Shown piece after piece: positions 1 through 7,760 of a DNA stretch of 64,000 nucleotides. Under the pieces are notes generated by a model. That model searched no databases, was not told where the DNA came from, and saw nothing but the letters and a program-made list of their open reading frames with translations. A program made the position numbers and the translations under genes. Origin of the DNA: C-114 sp963719285 (lineage in GTDB: Bacteria > Chloroflexota > Limnocylindria > Limnocylindrales > CSP1-4); assembly GCA_963719285.1 (NCBI GenBank), contig CAVRBO010000001.1, forward strand, positions 62,001 to 126,000, read 5' to 3'. Numbering within the stretch: the first letter of the stretch is position 1; each line of letters opens with the position of its first letter.

Positions 1-75
1 AGCGAAGGAAGCAGGCCCGCATCGATCCGATGCGTCCCATCCCGGGGACAGACTCGAATCGATCCGGAGGTCCAG

Positions 76-1182
76 GTGTCCCGTTCAGGAGTCGCGCTCG
101 TCGTGGCGTTGACGCTCGCGCTCGCGGCCTGCGCCGCGGCCCCCACGCCTGCACCGTCCACGGCGGGCGAACCTTCGTCGACCAGTCCGTCTGCGACCGT
201 CCCGACGGCACCGGCGTCGAGCGCGGCCGGCGCGCCGTCGATCGACCTCGCCCATCCCGACCCGGTCCGATTCGCGCTCGACTGGACGCCGAACACGGAC
301 CATACGGGGTTGTACGTCGCGCAGGCGAACGGCTGGTATCGCGACGCGGCGATCGACCTGAGGATCCTGCCCTACAGCGCGGTCCCGCCCGAGGGGCTCA
401 TGGAGACCGGCGCCGCCGACTGCGGGATCAGCTTCCAGGATTCGCTTCTGTTCGCGGTCGCCGGCGGGTCGCGGATCAGGAGCGTCATGGCCGTCCTCCA
501 GCACGCCGCCTCGGCCATCGCGGTCCTGGCCGACTCGGGTATCACCCGGCCGGCGGAGCTCGACGGCCGGACGTACGCGGGGTTCGGGTATGCGAACGAG
601 GAGCCGACCCTCAAGGCCGTGATCAAGGCGGACGGCGGCGAGGGCACGTTCACGACGATCCAGGCGGACAGCACGGCCTACGAGGCGTTGTACGAGCACA
701 AGGCCGACTTCACGATCCCGTTCCTGGCCTGGGAAGGGGTGGAGGCCGCGGAGCGCGGGATCGCCCTGCGCACGTTCAGGTTCACCGACTACGGCTTCCC
801 CGATTTCTACCAGGTCGTGATCGCCTGCTCCGACGACTTCCTCACCGGCCACCCCGACGTCGCGCGGCGATTCGTGGCGGCCACCCAGCGCGGCTTCGCG
901 GTCGCGGCGAGCGATCCTGCGGCCGGCGCGGCGGCCCTCATCGCCCAGAACCCCGGCGTCTTCGACACGAATCCCAAGCTGCCGCTCGACAGCGCGAAGT
1001 TCCTGGCCAGCGGCGGATACCTCGTCGACGCATCCGGAAGGGTGGGCTATCAGACCCTCGACCAGTGGACCGCGTACTCCAAGTTCCTGTACGACCAAGG
1101 CCTCCTCACCGACCCCCGGGGCGACCCGCTGACGTCGCCGCCGGACTACGCCGGACTCTTCACCAACGAGTTCCTGCCCTGA
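76..1182 (+). CDS. ABC transporter substrate-binding lipoprotein (NMT1/SsuA-like)
   Basis: This is the extracytoplasmic solute receptor of an ABC importer, 368 residues. The N-terminus is a lipoprotein signal ending in LAAC, followed by a Thr/Pro/Ser-rich tether to about residue 55. The body reads like the NMT1/THI5 family: FALDWTPNTDHTGLYVAQANGWY, then a GISFQDS-type stretch and a late QWTAYSKFLYDQGL helix. The family binds pyrimidine, sulfonate or nitrate-type ligands; the substrate here cannot be told. The start is GTG at 76 with GGAGG five bases upstream. The permease gene overlaps its stop, so the two form an operon. No ATPase gene is visible and it may lie upstream of the window. Confidence 0.85.
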   Translation: MSRSGVALVVALTLALAACAAAPTPAPSTAGEPSSTSPSATVPTAPASSAAGAPSIDLAHPDPVRFALDWTPNTDHTGLYVAQANGWYRDAAIDLRILPYSAVPPEGLMETGAADCGISFQDSLLFAVAGGSRIRSVMAVLQHAASAIAVLADSGITRPAELDGRTYAGFGYANEEPTLKAVIKADGGEGTFTTIQADSTAYEALYEHKADFTIPFLAWEGVEAAERGIALRTFRFTDYGFPDFYQVVIACSDDFLTGHPDVARRFVAATQRGFAVAASDPAAGAAALIAQNPGVFDTNPKLPLDSAKFLASGGYLVDASGRVGYQTLDQWTAYSKFLYDQGLLTDPRGDPLTSPPDYAGLFTNEFLP

Positions 1183-1979
1183 ACGAGGTCCCCGCCCCGG
1201 TCCGCCGCTTCGGGCCGCCCCTGATCGCGGCGGTGGTCCTCCTCGTCGCCTGGGAGGCGTATGCACGGACGCTCCGCTCGGGCGGGTTCGTCCTGCCCGC
1301 CCCGACCCGCATCGTGGGCGCGCTGTGGGACCAGCGTGACCTGGCCGTCCATCACACGCTCGTGACCCTCGGCGAGGCGGTCGTCGGTTACAGCGTGTCG
1401 CTCGGGCTGGCCATCGCCGCCGCCGCCCTGATGGATCTCGTTCCGCTCGTCCGCCGCTCCGTCTACCCGCTCCTCGTCGGCAGCCAGGCCGTGCCGGTCC
1501 TCACCGTGGCGCCCGTGCTCGTGCTCTGGCTGGGCTACGGCCTCGCCCCGAAGGTCGTCGTCATCGTGCTTCTGACGTTCTTCCCGGTCGTCGTCGCACT
1601 CCTCGACGGATTCGCGAGCGTCCCGGCCGAAGCGACCGAGCTCATGCGCAGCTACGGGGCGTCGGACCTGCAGGTGCTGCTCCGGTTGCGCTGGCCGGCC
1701 GCCCTCCCGGCGTTCTTCACCGGCCTCCGGATCGCCACGACCTACGCGGTGCTCGGCGCGGTCTACTCCGAGTACATGGGTGCCTTCGACGGGCTCGGGA
1801 TCTGGATCCTCACGAGCAAGAACGCCTTCCGGTTCGACCTCGTGTTCGGCTCCGTCGCGATCGTGCTCGCGATCTCATTGGCGCTGTTCATGCTCGTCGG
1901 CCTGCTCGAGCGACTCGCGATCCCATGGGCCGGCGGGGCGCGCCGGAGCCGTGCCGAGGGTGGTGCGGGTCTGGCATGA
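1179..1979 (+). CDS. ABC transporter permease (SsuC/ThiX-like)
   Basis: This is the inner-membrane permease partner of the preceding substrate-binding protein. It has about six hydrophobic helices, and the EAA loop is visible around ATELMRSYGASDLQVLLRLRWPAALPAFFTGLRIA, the ATPase-docking motif of binding-protein-dependent permeases. The start is uncertain: the only codon that keeps the first membrane helix whole is CTG at 1179, overlapping the upstream TGA as CTGA. GTG at 1233 would cut that helix. Family members are near 250 residues, and this reading gives 266. Function is sure at family level, the start is not. Confidence 0.8.
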   Translation: MNEVPAPVRRFGPPLIAAVVLLVAWEAYARTLRSGGFVLPAPTRIVGALWDQRDLAVHHTLVTLGEAVVGYSVSLGLAIAAAALMDLVPLVRRSVYPLLVGSQAVPVLTVAPVLVLWLGYGLAPKVVVIVLLTFFPVVVALLDGFASVPAEATELMRSYGASDLQVLLRLRWPAALPAFFTGLRIATTYAVLGAVYSEYMGAFDGLGIWILTSKNAFRFDLVFGSVAIVLAISLALFMLVGLLERLAIPWAGGARRSRAEGGAGLA

Positions 1980-2043
1980 TGCAGCGCCTCACGGGCGTTT
2001 GGCCGCGCGACGTGAGGAGCTGGTCGCGAGACATGAGGGAGCC

Positions 2044-3372
2044 GTGACCGACAGCCGGACGATCGTGTTCTTCCCCGAGGGAGCCTTCGGCCCGACGAAC
2101 AACTGCGTCGGCATCGGCAACGTCCTGCGCGAGCGCGGCCATCGGGTCGTGTTCATCGTCGAGGAGAGCTTCGCCGGGACGCTCGAGGCGCGCGGGTTCG
2201 AGGAACGGTTGATGCGCCTCGGCCCGGCACCGGCCGAACCGGAGGTTCCCGGCCAGTTCTGGATCGATTTCATCCGGGACACCGCGCCGGTCTTCCGCAA
2301 GACGACGCTCGAGCAGCTCGGTGAGTTCATGGCGCCGACCTGGCAGGCGCTGATCGACGGCTCGATGTACGTCGACGCGAGGCTCCGGGAGATCGTCGAC
2401 GAGCTCGGTCCGGACGTCGTCGTCGAGGACAACGTGGTCGCGTTCGCGGCCCTGCCGGCGAGCGGCCGGCCGTGGGTCCGCATCGTGTCGTGCAATCCGG
2501 CCGAGCTCAAGGACCCGGCGGTGCCGCCGTTCTCGTCCGGCTACCCAGCGGCCGATCCCACCGCCTGGCCGGTCTTCCTCGACGAGGTGCGGCGGACCCA
2601 CGGCGACATGTGGGGCTCGTTCGACGCCTGGCTGCGCGAGCACGGCGCACCGGGCCTGGCGTACGGACCGAATGGACCGGACTTCATGCTCGAGTCGCCC
2701 TATCTCAACCTCTACCTCTACCCGGCCGAAGCCGATTACGAGCGCAGCCGGCCGCTGGGGCCTGCGTGGCACCGGCTCGACTCCTGCGTGCGAGCGCCCG
2801 ACACCACGTGGTCGTTGCCCGACGGGCTGGCGGGTCGGCCCGGCCGGCTCATCTACCTCTCGCTGGGCAGCCTCGGCTCGGCAGATGTCGGGCTCATGCA
2901 GCGCTTGGTCGACGCCCTCGGCCGGACGGACCACCGGGTCATCGTCAGCAAGGGACCCCTGGCCGATCAGATCGCCCTCCACGACAACATGACGGGGGAG
3001 GGGTTCCTGCCCCAGCCGGCCATCCTGCCGCAGGTCGACCTCGTCATCACCCACGGAGGCAACAACACGGTCACCGAGGCGTTCCACCACGGCAAGCCGA
3101 TGATCGTGCTGCCGCTCTTCTGGGACCAGGTGGACAACGCCCAGCGGGTGGCCGAGACGGGGTTCGGCGTCCGTCTCCCTGCCTACGACGTCGCCGACGC
3201 CGAGCTGACCGGGGCGATCGACCGGCTGCTGGCGGATCGGGTCCTCTCCGACCGGCTCGCGGCGATGTCCCGGCGACTGAGGGCCGACCCGGGGACCGTC
3301 CGGGCCGCCGATCTCATCGAGCGGCTGGCCGTCACCGGCGAGCCCGTTCTCCGCGACGCCGTTTCGGCCTGA
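2044..3372 (+). CDS. GT1-family glycosyltransferase (MGT/UGT-like)
   Basis: A cytosolic glycosyltransferase of the GT-B fold, 442 residues, probably moving a sugar from a nucleotide donor to a small hydrophobic acceptor. The N-terminal half begins with a Rossmann strand (TIVFFPEGAFGPTNNCVGIGNVLRERGH). The C-terminal donor site shows the family signature THGGNNTVTEAFHHGKPM, then PLFWDQVDNAQR, where the D-Q pair normally contacts the sugar. GTG at 2044 is preferred because AGGGAG lies just upstream; the open frame reaches back to 1780 but overlaps the permease. The acceptor is unknown; macrolide, sterol or carotenoid-type lipids are family precedents. Confidence 0.8.
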   Translation: MTDSRTIVFFPEGAFGPTNNCVGIGNVLRERGHRVVFIVEESFAGTLEARGFEERLMRLGPAPAEPEVPGQFWIDFIRDTAPVFRKTTLEQLGEFMAPTWQALIDGSMYVDARLREIVDELGPDVVVEDNVVAFAALPASGRPWVRIVSCNPAELKDPAVPPFSSGYPAADPTAWPVFLDEVRRTHGDMWGSFDAWLREHGAPGLAYGPNGPDFMLESPYLNLYLYPAEADYERSRPLGPAWHRLDSCVRAPDTTWSLPDGLAGRPGRLIYLSLGSLGSADVGLMQRLVDALGRTDHRVIVSKGPLADQIALHDNMTGEGFLPQPAILPQVDLVITHGGNNTVTEAFHHGKPMIVLPLFWDQVDNAQRVAETGFGVRLPAYDVADAELTGAIDRLLADRVLSDRLAAMSRRLRADPGTVRAADLIERLAVTGEPVLRDAVSA

Positions 3373-3377
3373 CCTGG

Positions 3378-4139
3378 ATGTTCCGACGCGGGAAGACCAG
3401 CGCTGACCCGGGGGCGACGCGGGCCCTGGCGGGGACCACCGGGGATCCCGGGGCGAGCCTGCCGGTCCCGAACCGGGTGGCGCTGCCGGCGGTCCGCGAC
3501 CTGCTCTTCGCGGACCTGGACGCCGAGGGGGCACAGCGCGAGTTCGGGGCGGCACCGCGACCATCGCCCCTCGCGACCCTTGCCTCGGCCGTGGCCCGCC
3601 AGGATCGGCCGGCCGCACGCGTGGCGCTCGCGGACGTGCTCATCCGGCATCCGGAGTCGCGGTTGTGGCTCCAGGCGTGGGCGCTCGCCCGCGAAGTGGG
3701 CCTGCCCCTGTCCGATACAGCCGATCGCGCCCGGGGCGTGGTCGTGGAGATGGGCCTGGAAGCGGGCGTCGACACGGTCGCGGGCTACGACGACGGCTCG
3801 GCCAGGTACCTCGCCCAGTCCGGTGGCGGCGTGTTCTGGGAGGCCCAGGCGTCCCCCGACGTGGCGATCGTCGCGGCCATCGACGCGCTCCTGGCCGCCG
3901 GCCAGATGGTCGTGGACGGCCTCGCCCCGTTGACCCACGTCCGGCCCGATCCGCCGGCGCACGGCCTGGCGGCGATCACCGTCCTCACCGAGGCGGGGTT
4001 CCACGTCGGCATCGGGCCGGCCGACGAGCTCAGCCAGGATCGGCTCGGCGGGCCGGTGTTCGATGCGGCGGTGGCCCTCATGGTCGCCCTGATCGACATG
4101 TCCCAGAAGAGCGGCTCGAACGCGAACCTGCCGTCCTGA
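3378..4139 (+). CDS. Conserved hypothetical protein
   Basis: I do not recognise this 253-residue protein. It starts at ATG 3378, five bases after the glycosyltransferase stop, so the two are probably co-transcribed. The first 30 residues are polar and low in complexity. The middle (residues 45-95) is helical and Ala/Arg-rich, with PAARVALADVLIRHPESRLWLQAWALA resembling a tetratricopeptide-like helix pair. The rest alternates strands and helices (GYDDGSARYLAQSGGGVFWEAQ, ITVLTEAGFHVGIGP). There is no signal peptide or membrane segment. Codon use matches the neighbours, so it is a genuine gene. Confidence 0.6.
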   Translation: MFRRGKTSADPGATRALAGTTGDPGASLPVPNRVALPAVRDLLFADLDAEGAQREFGAAPRPSPLATLASAVARQDRPAARVALADVLIRHPESRLWLQAWALAREVGLPLSDTADRARGVVVEMGLEAGVDTVAGYDDGSARYLAQSGGGVFWEAQASPDVAIVAAIDALLAAGQMVVDGLAPLTHVRPDPPAHGLAAITVLTEAGFHVGIGPADELSQDRLGGPVFDAAVALMVALIDMSQKSGSNANLPS

Positions 4140-4273
4140 CCCGCCGCGAGCGGGCCGTGCCGCCACGCAGGACTCGGTCGACGCGGCGATGCACAATGGA
4201 GGCCTTCCGGCGACGCGACGAACCGGCCTGCCGACTTCTCCGCGGCGGCCGCCATCAACATCGGAGGCCTCCC

Positions 4274-5719
4274 GTGACCGAGACCATCGAACGAGTCAAG
4301 ACGTACCAGCAGTTCATCGACGGGAAGTGGACCGACAGCGCCTCAGGCGAGACGATCGCGGTCGAGAACCCGGCCGACGGGACCGTCATCGCCCATGTCC
4401 AGGCGAGCGGCGCGAAGGACGTGGACCGGGCGGTCGAGGCGGCGTCCGCTGCCTTCCAGACCTGGCAGCACACGACCCCCCAGGATCGCAGCCTCATGCT
4501 CCTCAAACTCGCCGACGCGATCGAGGCGCGGGCGGAGGAATTCGGCCGGCTCGAGTCGAAGAACGCCGGCAAGCCCGTCGGCGCGGCGATCGACGAGATC
4601 CCGGTCGTGGTCGACAACCTGCGCTTCTTCGCCGGCGGCGCGCGGGTCATGGAGGGCAAGGCGGCCAACGAGTACATGGCCGGCCACACCTCCCTCATCC
4701 GACGCGAGCCGGTCGGCGTGGTCGCGTCCATCGCGCCCTGGAACTACCCGATCATGATGGCCGGCTGGAAGATCGGCCCGGCGCTCGCGGCCGGCAACAC
4801 GGTCGTGCTCAAGCCATCGGCCCGGACGCCGCTCACCGCGCTCCTCCTCGCCGAAGTCGCGGCCGACATCTTCCCGGCCGGCGTGCTCAACGTCGTCACC
4901 GGCACCGGAGCGGCGATGGGCGATCTGCTCGTCGGCCACCCGAAGGTCGGCATGATCTCGGTGACCGGCGACACGGACACCGGCAAGCACATCGCCAAGG
5001 TCGCCGCGGACAAGGTGAAGCGGCTCCACCTCGAACTCGGTGGCAAGGCTCCGGTCGTCGTGTTCGACGACGCCGACCTGGAGGCCGTCGTCGAGAACCT
5101 CAAGATCTTCGGCTACTGGAACAGCGGCCAGGACTGCACCGCGCCGTGCCGGGTCATCGCCGGGCCGAAGATCTACGACCGCTTCGTGGCCGACCTGGCC
5201 GGCGCGGTCAAGACCATCAAGTGGGGCGACCCGGCCGAGGGCGACCACATCGAGATGGGCTCGCTCATCGCACCGACCCAGGCCGACAAGGTCACCGGGA
5301 TGGTCGACCGGGCGAAGACCGGCGCCGAGATCGTGACCGGCGGGCATCGACCCGATCGCCCCGGCGCCTACTACGAGCCGACGGTCATCGCCGGGCCGGA
5401 CCAGCGCAGCGAGATCGTCCAGGACGAGGTCTTCGGTCCGGTCGTGACCGTCCAGCGCTTCAGCGACGAGGACCAGGCGATCGCCTGGGCCAACGATGTC
5501 CGGTTCGGCCTGGCCGCATCGGTCTGGTCGGGCGACATCGGCCGGGCGATGCGAGTCGCCAAGGCCATCCAGTTCGGGACGGTCTGGATCAACACCCACT
5601 TCATGCTCGTCTCGGAGATGCCGCACGGCGGGTTCAAGGAATCCGGTTACGGCAAGGATCAGTCGCAGTACGCGATCGAGGACTACACGGTCGTCAAGCA
5701 CGTCATGATCAAGCTCTGA
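4274..5719 (+). CDS. NAD-dependent aldehyde dehydrogenase (aminobutyraldehyde/betaine-aldehyde type)
   Basis: This enzyme oxidises an aldehyde to its acid with NAD(P), 481 residues, the normal family length. Landmarks in order are the cofactor-site APWNYP segment, KPSARTPLTA, the general-base glutamate in LELGGKAP, and the nucleophile cysteine in WNSGQDCTAPCRV. The ending GGFKESGYGKDQSQYAIEDYTVVKHVMI resembles gamma-aminobutyraldehyde dehydrogenases (PatD/YdcW type), which act in putrescine breakdown. A class III aminotransferase occurs far downstream but not in the same operon, so the substrate is inferred only. GTG at 4274 has GGAGG six bases upstream. Confidence 0.88.
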   Translation: MTETIERVKTYQQFIDGKWTDSASGETIAVENPADGTVIAHVQASGAKDVDRAVEAASAAFQTWQHTTPQDRSLMLLKLADAIEARAEEFGRLESKNAGKPVGAAIDEIPVVVDNLRFFAGGARVMEGKAANEYMAGHTSLIRREPVGVVASIAPWNYPIMMAGWKIGPALAAGNTVVLKPSARTPLTALLLAEVAADIFPAGVLNVVTGTGAAMGDLLVGHPKVGMISVTGDTDTGKHIAKVAADKVKRLHLELGGKAPVVVFDDADLEAVVENLKIFGYWNSGQDCTAPCRVIAGPKIYDRFVADLAGAVKTIKWGDPAEGDHIEMGSLIAPTQADKVTGMVDRAKTGAEIVTGGHRPDRPGAYYEPTVIAGPDQRSEIVQDEVFGPVVTVQRFSDEDQAIAWANDVRFGLAASVWSGDIGRAMRVAKAIQFGTVWINTHFMLVSEMPHGGFKESGYGKDQSQYAIEDYTVVKHVMIKL

Positions 5720-6708
5720 GAGGGGCCGTCGCCTCGTCGGCGCCCGTCGCGGCGCCGACCGGCGCGCAGAGGGCCGACCTCCAGGCCGCCGTCCTCGGCT
5801 GGTACGGCGCGATGGGGCGCGACCTGTCGTTCCGGGGCACGCGCGATCCGTACGCCATCCTCGTCAGCGAGGTGATGGCCCAGCAGACGCAGATCGCCCG
5901 GGCCGCGACGTACTGGCGTGCCTGGATGGACCGCTTCCCCACGATCCGGGCCCTGGCGGCCGCGACGCCGGCCGACGTCCTGCGGACCTGGCAGGGCCTG
6001 GGCTACGACCGCCGGGCATTGAACCTGTTGCGCTGCGCGCGGGCCGTGGTCGCCGACCACGGGGGTCGGCTGCCGTCGGAGGTCGTCGAGCTGGAGGGCC
6101 TGCCGGGCGTCGGCCCGTACACGGCCCGGGCCGTCGCGGCGCTCGCGTTCGACCGGCGGGTGGGCGCGGTGGATGTCAATGTCCGACGGGTCGTCGGCCG
6201 GATCGTGGGCGGAACCGACGGACCGCGCGAGTTGGGTTCGGCGTCCCTCCAGGCCGTCGCCGATGAGCTCGTCCCCGCGGCCGAACCGGGTCGCTGGACG
6301 CACGCGCTCATGGACCTCGGGGCGACGCTGTGCCGGATCCGCGCGCCGCGCTGCGACGAGTGCCCGGCTCGCCCATGGTGCGCCGCCGCTCGGACCTGGG
6401 CGGCGGGGCCACCACTTGCGGTCGGCGCGTCCCGGGCTCCGGCGCGTGCCGTCCGTGAGCGGCCGGCGCCGTTCTCGACGACCAGGCGCTGGTTGCGCGG
6501 ACGGATCCTCGATCGCCTGCGGGCGGCGGATGGCGACGGCTGGGCGACGTTCGACGGTCCGCTCGGCGAGCACGACCCGGGCGCCGTGGCCGAGACCCTC
6601 CGGTCGCTGGCAGCCGAGGGCATGATCGAGCTCGCCGCGGATCCTTCTGCACCACTCGCCGGGCGACCGGCGGATGCCCTGCTCCGCGCCCGCCTGCCGG
6701 CGCGGTAG
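5716..6708 (+). CDS. mutY: A/G-specific adenine DNA glycosylase
   Basis: MutY removes adenine mispaired with 8-oxoguanine. The helix-hairpin-helix fold is clear: EVMAQQTQI holds the catalytic glutamate, LPGVGPYTARA is the hairpin, VDVNVRRVV holds the catalytic aspartate. The [4Fe-4S] cysteines have the classic C-x6-C-x2-C-x5-C spacing (CRIRAPRCDECPARPWC). The C-terminus (about 70 residues) looks like a winged-helix module rather than the NUDIX-like 8-oxoG domain, as in some actinobacterial MutYs. The start is unusual: CTG at 5716 overlaps the upstream stop as CTGA, and the next in-frame candidate, ATG 5812, would remove part of the first conserved helix. Confidence 0.85.
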   Translation: MRGAVASSAPVAAPTGAQRADLQAAVLGWYGAMGRDLSFRGTRDPYAILVSEVMAQQTQIARAATYWRAWMDRFPTIRALAAATPADVLRTWQGLGYDRRALNLLRCARAVVADHGGRLPSEVVELEGLPGVGPYTARAVAALAFDRRVGAVDVNVRRVVGRIVGGTDGPRELGSASLQAVADELVPAAEPGRWTHALMDLGATLCRIRAPRCDECPARPWCAAARTWAAGPPLAVGASRAPARAVRERPAPFSTTRRWLRGRILDRLRAADGDGWATFDGPLGEHDPGAVAETLRSLAAEGMIELAADPSAPLAGRPADALLRARLPAR

Positions 6709-6711
6709 GCT
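6706..6711 (+). promoter_or_regulatory. -10 element, leaderless start of nnrE
   Basis: TAGGCT overlaps the mutY stop codon and ends seven bases before ATG 6719. This TAnnnT-to-start spacing recurs at several genes here and suggests that transcription begins at or next to the start codon. Confidence 0.45.
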
Positions 6712-6718
6712 TGCACCG

Positions 6719-7513
6719 ATGACCACGCTGCGCTCGCCGTCGACCCCGCTCCCGGCCGACGACCCGGACCTGTTCTCATTCGATCTGCCCGGCCTGGCCG
6801 CGCGCTGGTCGGAGGCGATGGACCGTCCGCCGATGAGCGCCGAGGCCATGACCGGGGCCGATCGGCGGGCTCAGGCGCTCGGGATCCCCGGCGGGACCCT
6901 GATGGAACATGCCGGCGCGGCCGTGGCCGCGGCCGCGCACGCCCTGGCCGCCCGCGCCGAGCGTCCGGTCGGCGGACCGTTCCTCGTGCTGTGCGGCCCG
7001 GGCAATAACGGCGGCGACGGGTTCGTGGCCGCCCGACACCTGGCCCGCCACGGGGCGTTGGTGGTGGTCGCGTTCGTGGCGCCCGAGGGCAGGCCGCCGG
7101 GGCGTGACAGTGGCCCGAACTGGGACCGCCTGGCCGGCGAGGCCAGTGTCACCCGGGTCCATGCCCCGTCCGCCCGCGACCTGGCGGTGCTCGGCCAGGG
7201 CGTGGAGCGGGTCTCGGTCATCATCGACGCCCTGCTCGGGACCGGGGTCCGCGGGGCGCTGCGCGACCCGGTCCGCGCGGCCGTGGAGCTCGTCCGGCAC
7301 GCCCGCGGGGCCGGGGTTCCGGTCGTGGCCGTCGACACGCCCACCGCGGTCGATCTCACGAGCGGCGAGATCTCCGACCCGGTCGTCCGCGCCGACCTGA
7401 CGGTGACGTTCCATCGGCCGAAGACCGGCCTTCGCACACGCCGCGGTGCCGCGTTCGCGGGCAGGGTCCTCGTGGCACCGATCGGGATCCCCGCCGAGGC
7501 CGACCGTGGCTGA
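6719..7513 (+). CDS. nnrE: NAD(P)H-hydrate epimerase (YjeF N-terminal domain)
   Basis: This enzyme interconverts the R and S forms of damaged, hydrated NAD(P)H so a partner dehydratase can repair them. The YjeF_N core is clear: MTGADRRAQALGIPGGTLMEHAG, then CGPGNNGGDGFVAARHLARHG, then the DALLGTGVRG loop and VAVDTPTAVD, where the aspartate is catalytic. The length is 264 residues, so this is the stand-alone epimerase without the ADP-dependent dehydratase domain found in many bacterial fusions. The first 35 residues are an unconserved extension. No Shine-Dalgarno sequence precedes ATG 6719. Confidence 0.85.
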   Translation: MTTLRSPSTPLPADDPDLFSFDLPGLAARWSEAMDRPPMSAEAMTGADRRAQALGIPGGTLMEHAGAAVAAAAHALAARAERPVGGPFLVLCGPGNNGGDGFVAARHLARHGALVVVAFVAPEGRPPGRDSGPNWDRLAGEASVTRVHAPSARDLAVLGQGVERVSVIIDALLGTGVRGALRDPVRAAVELVRHARGAGVPVVAVDTPTAVDLTSGEISDPVVRADLTVTFHRPKTGLRTRRGAAFAGRVLVAPIGIPAEADRG

Positions 7514-7760
7514 GGGGGACCAGGGCGGCGGCTCGAACAGCCCGACCACGGCGGCGCCGACCCCGAACCCCGGCTGGCGCGAGGTGCTGCTCGTGGCCGT
7601 CGCGGTCGTCGCCCTGGCGCTGGGCGCGGCCGCCGTCACCGGGCTCCTGCCCCCGGCGGGTCAGGACGTGATCTTCCGGACGCCGCTCGTGATCGTGGTC
7701 CTGCTCGTTGGCACGGTCGGGCTCATGGTCCGGCTCGCGATGCGCCGGCCGCCGGCGTGA
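7506..7760 (+). CDS. Small two-helix membrane protein
   Basis: An 84-residue protein of unknown function. A polar N-terminal 25 residues is followed by two hydrophobic helices (around VLLVAVAVVALALGAAAVTGLL and TPLVIVVLLVGTVGLMV) and a basic tail, predicting a membrane hairpin. It overlaps the epimerase stop by eight bases and its own TGA overlaps the GTG of glpD, so it is translationally linked inside the nnrE-glpD operon. A role in anchoring or in glycerol metabolism is guesswork. Confidence 0.6.
   Translation: MAEGDQGGGSNSPTTAAPTPNPGWREVLLVAVAVVALALGAAAVTGLLPPAGQDVIFRTPLVIVVLLVGTVGLMVRLAMRRPPA

Noticed and set aside
30..1979. 649-residue plus-strand frame covering the first two genes
   Set aside because: Its first 380 residues are Arg/Gly/Pro-rich shadow of the substrate-binding gene. 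Only the C-terminal part is the permease, so a start inside was chosen.
36..3618. Long minus-strand frames under the first genes and elsewhere
   Set aside because: High GC keeps antisense frames open. They lack motifs, ribosome sites and sensible composition.
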